In this document: piece by piece, positions 1-6,996 of the stretch | Numbering within the stretch: the first letter of the stretch is position 1 | Layout of the letters: every line of letters starts with the position of its first letter | Source of the DNA: Zygnema cylindricum | Lineage: Eukaryota > Streptophyta > Zygnematophyceae > Zygnematales > Zygnemataceae | Length of the DNA: 10,883 nucleotides | Direction: 5' to 3' | NCBI GenBank assembly: GCA_037447655.1 | Contig: JBBHKE010000654.1 | Location: forward strand, 45,167 to 56,049 | Translations under genes and position numbers: made by a program | The notes under the pieces: model-generated | What the model was told of the DNA's origin: nothing | What the model saw: only the letters and a program-made list of their open reading frames with translations | Databases searched by the model: none

Positions 1-291
1 TCGGCACACTCCCCTCCCTCTCCCTCCCGCTCTCCCCCCCGCCCTCCCTCTCCCTCCTCTCCCTCCACCCCCCAACACGGCTATCTCTCTCGCCTGGCTC
101 AGTACTGTTTCCGCCTTGAGAGTGAGGGCCACCAGGGGGGGTGCAGGGAAGGGTTCTAGTTCTAGGGCTCGCCGGAAGGCCGCTAGGGCTGCCACGTGGC
201 GGCCCAGGGAGGCCTGGGAGAGGCCGGAGAGGTAGAGGGGTTTGGGCCAGAGGGGGGAGAGGCGGGAGGCGCGACGGGCGTCGGAGAGGGC
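1..291 (-). CDS. TPR-region exon of J/TPR protein (partial, runs off left edge)
   Basis: Downstream exon of the J-like/TPR gene. On the minus strand a polypyrimidine run ending in CAG (94-92) gives a good 3' splice site, and the exon opens at 291 in phase 0, matching the phase-0 donor at 1637. The join reads GSYAQ|ALSDARRASRLSP, which restores a tetratricopeptide repeat (helix B followed by the usual A..DA..A...P). The next stretch, PLYLSGLSQASLGRHVAALA then FRRALELEP, looks like a second TPR. TPR helices usually form a groove that binds a peptide partner, for example the C-terminus of a chaperone; the partner here is unknown. The frame stays open to position 1, but from about 60 down it becomes a GGGAGA-type repeat coding Gly/Arg, so the exon may really end earlier; one possible GT lies in ACAGTACTG near 100-108. 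Note the CACGTG at 193, coding His-Val. Confidence 0.7.
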
Positions 292-370
292 CTGGAGGGA
301 GAGGGAGGGAGAGGGAGGGAGGGGAGGGTTTTTAGAGAGGGAGAGGGAGAAGAGGATTTTTCTGGTCAGA

Positions 371-600
371 ATTTGATTATAAATTATTCAAATTGATGAT
401 AATAATTGATTGAAATTGATGAAACTTTATTGAAATTGATTGAAAAGTGATTGAAATTGTATTAACAAAAAGATGACAAGAATCCGAGTAAGATTGATTA
501 ACTTGGTTGCAAATTGATTAAAATTGATGAAAATCTGATAAAAAATAATAAAATTGATCAAAATCTGACTCAAAGTTAATTAAAAGCTTAATAGAATCTG
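371..600. repeat. degenerate ATTGAT-rich tandem repeat
   Basis: Variants of AAATTGATTG and AAATTGATGA recur irregularly, most densely from 391 to 460 and more loosely to 600. It is intronic in the J/TPR gene. No open frame of note. Confidence 0.5.
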
Positions 601-631
601 ATAAGAATCCAACTAAAGTTAAAAAATATGA

Positions 632-715
632 ATAAAATTTGTTAAAAACAGAATTTTTTTGTTAAAAACTGAATAAAATTTGTTAAAAACAGTATAAAAT
701 TTGTTAAAAACAGAA
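632..715. repeat. about 21-bp tandem repeat (GTTAAAAAC unit)
   Basis: The core GTTAAAAAC recurs at 641, 661, 682 and 703 (steps 20, 21, 21). It is mostly followed by AGAAT or TGAAT and an ATAAAATTT segment. It lies inside the J/TPR intron. Confidence 0.75.
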
Positions 716-861
716 TATTAACTAAAACTATTTTTTTTTGAGCAGAAAGTCACATTTCATGTGTTTTCGGGTTTTAGCGCCGCACAGCACAAAAAAAAAA
801 ACCTCTTTCTCTCGCCTCCCAAACAAAAAAATCTCCATTATATCAAAAATTGAAAAATATA

Positions 862-1260
862 GCTTGATTAAACTGAAAAATAACCATTTACCTCTCCTAA
901 GTCCTCTTTTTTAAATAGAAAATAGTGTCGAATTGGCTAAAAAACAATAATATATTAATAATTACCACTACATAAATCCCCTTTTTATATAGAAAACAGC
1001 CTTGAATTAATAGAAAAATTGTCATTTCATACTATTAACCTCTAAAAGGGCTCTTTCTAAATACAAAATAGTGTTGAATTAACTGAAAAATAATCATGTA
1101 TTGTTAATTATCTGTACACAAGACCCCTTTTTAAATAAAAAGTACTACCGAATTAACTAAAAAATAAACATTTATTATTATTTACCTCCACATTAGACCC
1201 TCTTTTAAATATAAAATATTTTTGAATTGACTAAAAAAATAATACACATGATACATCATT
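862..1260. repeat. 73-74-bp tandem array carrying exon/5' splice-site copies
   Basis: About five diverged units. The equivalent of the splice junction falls at 892, 966, 1040, 1113 and 1186, giving steps of 74, 74, 73 and 73. Read on the minus strand each unit has an A/T run, a segment like AAAAAGGGGTCTTATGCACAG, then a GT-like donor and an AT-rich stretch. The copy at 1111-1132 matches the real exon end (1637-1658) at 20 of 22 bases. Four of the five copies keep GT at the donor position; the one at 1113 has AT. The array probably arose by tandem duplication of the exon/intron junction. Confidence 0.75.
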
Positions 1261-1281
1261 ATTCACATTAACTGAAAAACA

Positions 1282-1636
1282 ATCATACATATTCACTTAC
1301 CTGACTAAATCATATATTATTAATTAAACTAAAAAATTAATCATATATCATTAATTAAACGAAAAAAATAATCATATATTATTAATTAATCTAAAAAATT
1401 AATCATATATCATTAATCAAACGAAAAAGTTAATCATATATAATTAATTAATTTTAAAATATAATCATATATTATTAATTAAACTAAACAAATAATCATA
1501 TATTATTAATCAAAAGAAAAAAATAATCATACATTATTAATAAACTAAAAAATTATCGTGCATTATTTAATTGAATTAAAAAAATAATCATACATCGTTA
1601 ATTAAACTACACAAATAATCATATATTATTAATTAC
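1282..1636. repeat. 31-bp tandem array, about 11 copies
   Basis: The word ATCAT recurs at 1309, 1340, 1371, 1402, 1433, 1464, 1495, 1526, 1587 and 1618, an almost exact 31-bp period, with a variant (ATCGT) near 1555. Each unit reads roughly ATCATATATTATTAATTAAA followed by CTAAAAAATTA. The unit equals the 73-74-bp unit with about 43 bp removed between two AATTA words, so it looks like a deletion derivative that then amplified. It sits directly next to the 5' splice site of the J/TPR intron. Confidence 0.85.
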
Positions 1637-3682
1637 CTGTGCATAAGACCCCTTTTTATGCTGGGCGGCGGATCGGCACAAAAATAAACCGGCGTCTAAC
1701 GGATTGACATTTATCGCTCGAGAATATTTTTCGACAGCCGTCGAAAAATCGCCGCGAGAAAACGCCTCGTCTCCCAATTTCGCAGCTTCGCTCGGACTCA
1801 TTTCTATGTCCTCTTCCGTTTCAGTTTCCATTTCCGTTTCCACTTTTAACTTCGTTTGCGTTTCCGTTTCCGCGTTTCGTTTTATTTTCCCTTTTCTAGT
1901 TTCGGGTTCCCATTTCGCTTCCGATCTCGATTCCGATTTCGTTTCCGATTTCGCATCTGATCTCAATTTTGATTCTGATTTTTTTTCCGATTTCGTTTCC
2001 CGTTTGACCGTTTCCATATTCGTTTCTTGTTTTATTTCTGATTGTGCTGCGTTTTTCTTTTCCCTTTTCGTTTTCAATCCCTTTTCCGGTTTCGATTCCG
2101 TTTCCGTTTCCGTTTCCGTCTCCGTGTTTACTTCCGGTTTTGATTCCGTTTCCAGTTCTGTTTCTGTTTCCGTTCTCGTTTCTGTGACCGATTTCGGAGG
2201 TGTTGTCCCTTTCGTTTCTGATTTAATTTCCGATTCGATCTCCGATTCAGTTTTTAGTTTAGTTTCCGATCTAAATTCGGTTTCCGATTTAATTTCCGAA
2301 TTAATTTCCAAATTAATTGCAGACTTAGTTTTGGATTTAATCTCCATTTCAACCTCAAAATCACTTTCCGGTTCTTTTTCTTTGCCTGCCTCACTTTCCT
2401 TTTCCAACGAATTTTTCGCCCCATTTTCCTGCTCGGACCCAGAAACGTTTCTAATTTCCGTCCCCTCCTCTCCCTTCTCCTCCTTCCCCTTCCCTCCTCT
2501 CTCGACGGCCTTCTCCCCTTTTGCCCCCTCCTCCTCCCCTTTCTCTTCCTCCTTTACCACCTTCTTCCCTCCAGATCCCGGACTAAAATTTCCCGACACC
2601 CAAATATTTTTCAATCCCCTCGAGTTCTCGACCAATAATTTTTTCAAATTTCGAACCGAGCGTCGAGGTTGTCGAGGCGGGAGAGCCGTCGATTTGCCGC
2701 CTGGCGTAGAATCATCGCCAGTTGTCCACTCACTAGCAGACAAAAGAGTACTTTCACCGACCGTATTTTCGCCGCCCGCGTCCGAATGCGATTTTCGGAG
2801 GCCGAAAGAATCGTTCGAAAATTCGACGGAAACGTTTTGGAAATTCGAAAAACCGACGTCGTCCGAGGAATCGGAAATATCGGAAGGAAAATCGGAAAAA
2901 CTTGAAAAATTAGAAGATCTCGAAAAAGATTTTCCCAAACTCCCTCCTCCTCCCTCATCTCCTTTATCGATATCGTGACTTTTCGTCCTCCTCCGTCGAA
3001 TTTGACCGACATTTTCTCCCAAATTCAAAAAAATTTCCTTCCCTCCCTTCCGTACCTTGTCCTTCCCTGCAATCTCCCTTGCTTCCCCTCTTCCAATACC
3101 GTTGACCGTACACGTTTCCGTACAATTTTCCGTACAATTTTCCGTACAATTTTCCGTACGTTTTCCTCCATTCATATCCCCACTAAATTCCTTGGGCGTC
3201 GATTTCCTACAGGATTCCGTACACGTACATTTTTCGGTGCTATTTTCCGTGCGGTTTTCAGTGCGGTTTTCCGTACAGTCTTCTCCCGGGTTCCCAAGCA
3301 TGGCCGTGAGGCGAAGCCACCTGTCCCAGTTTCCCAAAATGCCCTCAAAAACTGCCACGTGTCCCCCATTTTCCGGATGGTTCTGTCTCAGTTGAGCCTG
3401 GAAAGCTGTACGGACGTCAGAGGGGGAGGCTGTGGGACCCAGTCCCAATTTTTCTTTCAGCTGCCCGAGTTCCCGGGCAGCAGCCAAAACTTTTTGGGAA
3501 TGCGGCACGTGGGACACGTGGCTGCCTCGCGGCGACTTCAGCGTGACACGTGGCAGGGGGAGGTGGGATTCCAGGGCGGATTCCGGGATGGTGACACGTG
3601 GCAGTTTCTGAGGGGCGCCACGTGGAGGAAGGTGGGGAAAGCCACGTGGTGAGTGTTGGGGGGAAAGGTGACGTGGCGACAT
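1637..3682 (-). CDS. J-like domain / charged linker / TPR protein, large exon
   Basis: I do not recognise a named gene. From the ATG at 3682 the frame is open for 682 codons to a donor CAG|GTAATT. Residues about 73-126 resemble a J domain: LKEKLGLGPTASPSDVRTAF (helices I-II), then QLRQNHPEN, then a helix III-like VAVFEGILGNWDRWL. The catalytic HPD is replaced by HPE (102-104), so normal stimulation of Hsp70 ATPase is doubtful. Residues about 135-620 are low-complexity: TEN-C/R repeats, then Lys/Glu/Ser/Thr-rich sequence with ET, KS and SE repeats, probably disordered. Residues about 630-682 begin a TPR (EAAKLGDEAFSRGDFSTAVE ... YSRAINVNPLDA ... GSYAQ) completed in the exon at 1-291. J plus TPR suggests a co-chaperone-type scaffold; this is inference. 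The start is uncertain: another ATG at 4017 opens a frame that would need a shift near 3515-3547. Antisense ORFs here are shadows caused by the repeats. Confidence 0.75.
1805..2240 (-). repeat. coding hexanucleotide repeat (TTTCCG on plus strand)
   Basis: Degenerate TTTCCG/TTTCGG/TTCCGA hexamers, cleanest at about 2095-2125. On the coding minus strand they read GAAACG-type codon pairs giving Glu-Thr runs and relatives (Glu-Ser, Lys-Ser). Frame is kept because the unit is 6 bp. This explains much of the charged linker, and also the long antisense ORF. Confidence 0.75.
3104..3160 (-). repeat. 12-bp coding tandem repeat, TTTTCCGTACAA
   Basis: GTAC falls at 3108, 3120, 3132, 3144 and 3156, an exact 12-bp period. 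On the coding strand it gives repeated Thr-Glu-Asn-Cys. The unit contains TCCGTACAA, which happens to fit the published SBP-domain binding consensus TNCGTACAA; inside an exon this may be chance. Confidence 0.85.
3214..3278 (-). repeat. second 12-bp coding repeat block (TTTTCCGTGCGG type)
   Basis: Diverged units of the same 12-bp family (TTTTCCGTGCGG, TTTTCAGTGCGG, TTTTCCGTACAG), separated from the first block by about 50 bp. It codes Thr-Glu-Asn-Arg/Ser variants. It is likely an older expansion of the same unit. Confidence 0.75.
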
Positions 3683-3967
3683 TTGGGAGGAGGAGTAGAT
3701 TTGAGGAGAGACACGTGGCTGGCTTCGAGTGGGGGAAGGGAGAGGGGAGGCGAGGGGAGAGGGAGAGGAGTGGTGTTTTGGTTGGAGGAGGGGAGAGGGA
3801 GAGGAGAGAGAGGAGGGAGAGGAGGGGTTGGAGGGAGAGGAGGGAGGGAAGGGAGGGAAGGGAGAGGAGGGAGCGGAGGGAGGGAAGGAGTGCCACGTGG
3901 CAGAATGGGAGGTGGTGGGTCAGGGAGTGGAGGGAGAGATTGTGCCACGTGTCCTTGATGACACGTG
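3506..3967. promoter_or_regulatory. dense G-box (CACGTG) cluster at the 5' end of the J/TPR gene
   Basis: CACGTG occurs at 3506, 3515, 3547, 3595, 3619, 3643, 3712, 3894, 3946 and 3962, ten in about 460 bp against roughly one per 4 kb by chance. Further copies lie at 3356, 4509, 4714 and 4806. Many are extended to ACACGTGGC; the 12-mer TGACACGTGGCA is identical at 3544, 3592, 3959 and 4506. In plants such sites bind bZIP and bHLH factors. Because the cluster covers the gene's likely 5' region it may be a promoter or 5' enhancer, but several copies also fall in frame as His-Val codons, so a coding explanation competes. Confidence 0.55.
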
Positions 3968-4017
3968 GCAGAAATTTGGCAGTTAGTGAAACTGGCGGTG
4001 TCCCACCGAGGAGCCAT
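3538..4017 (-). other. possible N-terminal coding extension, frame broken
   Basis: An ATG at 4017 in a good plant-like context (CCATGGCT) opens 159 codons that end in TGA at 3540-3538. The peptide is rich in Pro, Leu and Ser and carries HV in the same frame at 3946, 3712, 3670, 3643, 3619, 3595 and 3547. The HV frame resumes at 3515, 3506 and 3356 in the downstream exon, but shifted. It could be the true N-terminus (for instance a targeting region) interrupted by an indel, or a 5' leader with no coding role. Not resolved. Confidence 0.3.
3727..3893. repeat. purine-rich GGGAGA/GGAGGG tract
   Basis: Nearly pure A/G on the plus strand with GAGAGG and GGGAGG units. It gives Pro/Leu/Ser on the minus strand. 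It resembles the tracts at 294-355, 8983-9043 and 9354-9574. Confidence 0.7.
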
Positions 4018-4023
4018 GGATAA

Positions 4024-4290
4024 AAGATTTCTTAGAGGGGAATTTATTTTATGTTATTTTTTTTTCCTTTTTTTTATTTTATTTTATTATTATTGTTTTC
4101 TTTTATTTTCGTTTAAGAAATAACGACACATTATTATCATTTTTTTATATTTTTTTTTGAAAATAAATTTCTCGAATTTGGGTTTAAGCTTCTAAAAAAT
4201 GTTGACCGGAAATTCAGTTTTTATATCTTTTTTTTATCATAAAATTTTGTCTTTTCTGGGGGAGGGCGGACGAAGGGTAAGGGTTAAGCG
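4024..4290. other. AT-rich spacer, no gene seen
   Basis: Long T runs and ATTTTATTTT words upstream of the minus-strand gene. It may hold promoter elements, but I cannot point to one. No supported coding region follows up to about 4500 either; the short ORFs around 4296-4493 and 4306-4530 show no recognisable features. Confidence 0.5.
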
Positions 4291-4505
4291 GCAGTTTGTC
4301 GCATGTCACGAAAGAGACAAAAACGATGGAAACACGTAGGAGAGAGCGAGCAGGGAAAACGACAAAAAACATGACACTACGAGACAAAAAAGGATGGGGA
4401 AGAGGGAATGGGAAGAAAAGTCCAAAAAAAAGTCGAACGTCCGTTTTTGGGAGGAAGCGAAGACGTTTCGAACTTTTAGCGAAAATATTTTAACCTCTGG
4501 TTGGA

Positions 4506-5068
4506 TGACACGTGGCATATATCCAGTCAAGTGGCCGACAAAAGTCGTTTTAAATTCTGAGTCTCAAATCTTGACCGTCCGTGAAACGATCGTACGCAAA
4601 AAAATCATCTCCTACGGGATACGTACGATTTGTAGCTGTACTTTTTTGTCGTTTTGCGCTTTGCGACAAGCTGAGAAGTACGCCAGTCGTAATCCTCGGG
4701 ATTAATTATTGTACACGTGGAGCCTAGTCAACGCTTAAGGCAAAATCTGACGGTTTTATTGGCTTTGTACTTTGACCTAGATCGGACGGCTGTAGTAGAT
4801 TTTGTCACGTGTGAAAAGTCGGGAAACAGAATTTCTGAAATTGTAAGTGGTTGAATATTTGTGACAGTCACCAGAACACCATCGGACGGTTCAGATATTT
4901 CCAAGATCTTTGACGGTCGTAGATAGAAGTTAGAATCTTTCGTCCTAACTTGTCGGAAGTTGCGCCGACAATTTTCTGACTGGCAGACAGTCTGATTCTA
5001 TATTAGACGGTTGGGGTGGTTGACCACCTTTCCTAACCACCTTTTCCGGATGCTGACAAGATAAAAAG
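4506..5068 (+). promoter_or_regulatory. promoter-like region with G-boxes and CGGACGG motifs
   Basis: Contains CACGTG at 4509, 4714 and 4806, and ATCGGACGG at 4781 and 4881, exactly 100 bp apart. Related GACGG words occur at 4749, 4912 and 5006. A small inverted repeat (GGTGGT, TG, ACCACC) lies at 5015-5028. A TATA-like ATAAAAAG lies at 5061-5068, about 30 bp before the ATG at 5099. The mix resembles plant promoters. It could serve a plus-strand gene at 5099, the minus-strand gene to the left, or both. Unproven. Confidence 0.35.
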
Positions 5069-5098
5069 TACAGTTCAGTCCCAAAATAATAAAACGTC

Positions 5099-5320
5099 AT
5101 GGCTATCTGTTATGACGTCATCTATGACAACCGTCGTGACTTAACGTACGGAGAGTTGCAAGTTGTGACTGCATCATTAACGAGCGTATATGTACGGATT
5201 TGTACTGAGGCGGAGGTTCCGAACGGATTTAAAAAGCTTAACATTCGACAAGACGTCTTTCAACCGGTTCGATACGGTACTGTACCGTACGCTGTATCGT
5301 ACGACGTTTCGGACGATTAG
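5099..5320 (+). CDS. weak hypothetical ORF, 73 aa
   Basis: The ATG sits in a CGTCATGGC context, about 30 bp after a TATA-like ATAAAAAG, and the frame ends in TAG. I do not recognise the product and see no signal peptide, membrane segment or domain. Codons are mixed rather than repeat-driven, which sets it apart from most ORFs nearby. The region is rich in GTAC words and includes a perfect 8-bp inverted repeat (5273-5289), so a non-coding structural role is just as possible. It could also be a first exon. Low confidence. Confidence 0.2.
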   Translation: MAICYDVIYDNRRDLTYGELQVVTASLTSVYVRICTEAEVPNGFKKLNIRQDVFQPVRYGTVPYAVSYDVSDD

Positions 5321-5372
5321 CGCATGTATCATTCGGCACGTCATCTCGCGATACGATTCCGTACGAGTCGGA

Positions 5373-5403
5373 CTGCTGTCGGCCGGCAACCGGCCGTGAG
5401 CAG
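5373..5403. repeat. GC-rich hairpin
   Basis: Stem CTGCT plus CGGCCGG, loop CAA, then CCGGCCG and AGCAG, with a 2x2 internal mismatch (GT opposite TG). It is strikingly GC-rich against its surroundings. No known element matched. Confidence 0.6.
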
Positions 5404-5672
5404 ACAGTTAAGAAATAATAGAAGTAGGCATTTTTTCGTGACCCTCCATCATGACGAATAGTTTCATTCGCATAATATAATTTCAGCAATGCATACCACA
5501 AACACACTAAGGCCACACTATTTCAGCTCAATTTTTGTGTCCATTTCCATAAGTTCCCCTACAATTGTCACTTGCGACTAGTAGGAGCTTGGAAAGGTTG
5601 CTTGGTGCTACTTTCGTTACCAATTGATTTGATTAAGATCGTTTTCTTGGCCATTTTCTATTTATATGAAAC

Positions 5673-5852
5673 TACACCGTTAATCGTCATTAGTGTTAAA
5701 GTTTTTTTTACCACTTAAAACCGTCTTTGATTGTCAATACGGCATGTGTGGACGAAAAAAATATGTTTTAAGGGTTTTTTAGGGTTTTTCGGGGTTAAAA
5801 AAAACCCTAAAAGACGAAAAAAACTTTATCACTACTAATGATTAGCGGTGTA
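5673..5852. repeat. foldback: 36-bp imperfect inverted repeats around a 108-bp core
   Basis: Arms 5673-5708 and 5817-5852 are reverse complements at 31 of 36 bases and begin TACACCG. The core holds a second hairpin (5777-5812). The size would suit a small MITE-like element, but I could not find a convincing target-site duplication at its edges. No coding. Confidence 0.5.
5777..5812. repeat. perfect 13-bp hairpin with telomere-like arms
   Basis: Arms TTTTAGGGTTTTT and AAAAACCCTAAAA are separated by 10 nt. TTTTAGGG resembles green-lineage telomere repeats, but only single diverged copies are present. It is nested off-centre within the larger foldback. Confidence 0.65.
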
Positions 5853-6117
5853 GATATCGACAATTGTCATTCGTTGGGACGAGGTGCCAATACATGGAGT
5901 TTGAAATCCAATCATATGTCTAGCTGAACACTAAACACTTGGCTATAAGATTCATAAGGAAGCCTAACTTTTTACCAAGATCGCAAAGACCTACTTTCGG
6001 CACGATATCACTCGGTATGTTATAAATTGACCCTATAAAAAACATGATTTACGTCCTCAAACCATGGAAGTAGGATAGATGATTGTAACCTCCTCCATTG
6101 CCCGTTACTTTTGATGT
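5853..6117. other. spacer, nothing recognised
   Basis: Mixed-composition DNA with no convincing ORF, splice pattern or RNA gene on either strand. Confidence 0.4.
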
Positions 6118-6353
6118 ACAAGAACGAAAACGAAAACGGGTACGAGAACGGGAAACCGAACGAGGGCAAGAGCGAGAACGCGAACGAGAACGAGAATGAG
6201 AACGGTGACAAGAACAAAACCGAAAGGGGGAACGAGAACAAGAACGGGAACGAACTATAACAAGGACGAGAACGAAAATAAGAACGAGAACGGGAACGAG
6301 AGCGATAACAAGAACGAAAACAAAAACGAGAACAGGAATGGGAACGCGCGAAA
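6118..6353. repeat. degenerate GAACGA hexanucleotide block A
   Basis: An almost unbroken run of AAC-purine-purine-purine hexamers (GAGAAC, GAAAAC, GGGAAC). The plus strand is nearly free of T. The minus-strand ORF over it (Arg/Ser/Phe-rich) is a by-product of the repeat. Confidence 0.85.
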
Positions 6354-6359
6354 AAAAAA

Positions 6360-6995
6360 ACGATTTTAGTTTTAAGTGGACAGCCGAAGCCTGTGGTCGT
6401 AGTAAAGTGTAGACAAGAAACGAACATACACAAGAGAATAGTGCCTAAAGAGTGAACCACAAAGTAGATATCGTTGGGAGAAGGAATACATACACATATA
6501 AACAGAAAGCAAGTTTAAACAACTTTGGAATTTATTTATAGTCAAGGGGTCACAAAAGGGAAGCGGGAGTGAGCCTCGGTAAAACGTACAATGACTTTGT
6601 AACAATGCTTGAATTCTCCTACCTCTATATATGTACAAGATATTTCTCCACAAACGAAATACTCGATCAATGTTTGTGTTAGTTGTCTGATTCTTTATGT
6701 TTGCCATTTATGCAAAAAATTTAGGATTTTCTAGTATTTTTCTTAGGGTGTAAGGTATTTTAGGGTTTTGTGTCACACTAGAGTGAAGGGCCTATGATGC
6801 ATGGTTGAATGGGATGATGCCACGCGTACCTTTTCCGCCACAATTTGTCCATGTTAATTTTGGTGTATGTTTGTACATCCCGTTGTTCGTGGGAATGTCA
6901 CTTAAAATCCGTACATCCGATTTGTCACATTGCACAAATGAACCGACAAGGTTCGTCGATGTTAATATATCGCCCAAGATCGCATAAAACTATCA
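6360..6995. other. spacer between hexamer blocks, nothing recognised
   Basis: Includes a 111-codon minus-strand ORF (6372-6707) with Cys/Tyr/Leu-rich sequence that I do not recognise and would not call a gene. A few TTAGGG-like words occur at 6745-6770. Confidence 0.4.
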
Positions 6996-6996
6996 A

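Larger units (their letters stand above)
292..1636 (-). other. 1345-bp phase-0 intron of the J/TPR gene
   Basis: Bounded on the minus strand by CAG|GTAATT (exon end 1637) and a CT-rich tract ending CAG (292-294). Both flanking exons are in phase 0 and their join completes a TPR motif. The intron is very AT-rich and made largely of tandem repeats, listed separately. About 294-355 is the pyrimidine-rich (minus strand) tract before the acceptor. The stretch 716-860 has poly-A/T runs but no gene that I can see. Confidence 0.7.

Noticed and set aside
235-252. Apparent frame break in the TPR exon
   Set aside because: A recount of the C run (six bases, 252-257) gives one continuous frame, so no lesion is claimed.
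862-1636. CRISPR-like array
   Set aside because: Repeats are directly adjacent with no unique spacers, and the context is a eukaryotic intron.
1704-2978. 424-codon plus-strand ORF
   Set aside because: Antisense of the J/TPR exon; Ser/Val/Phe runs mirror the coding hexamers on the minus strand.
5766-5812. Telomere or subtelomere
   Set aside because: Only single, diverged TTTTAGGG words in a hairpin; no tandem array.
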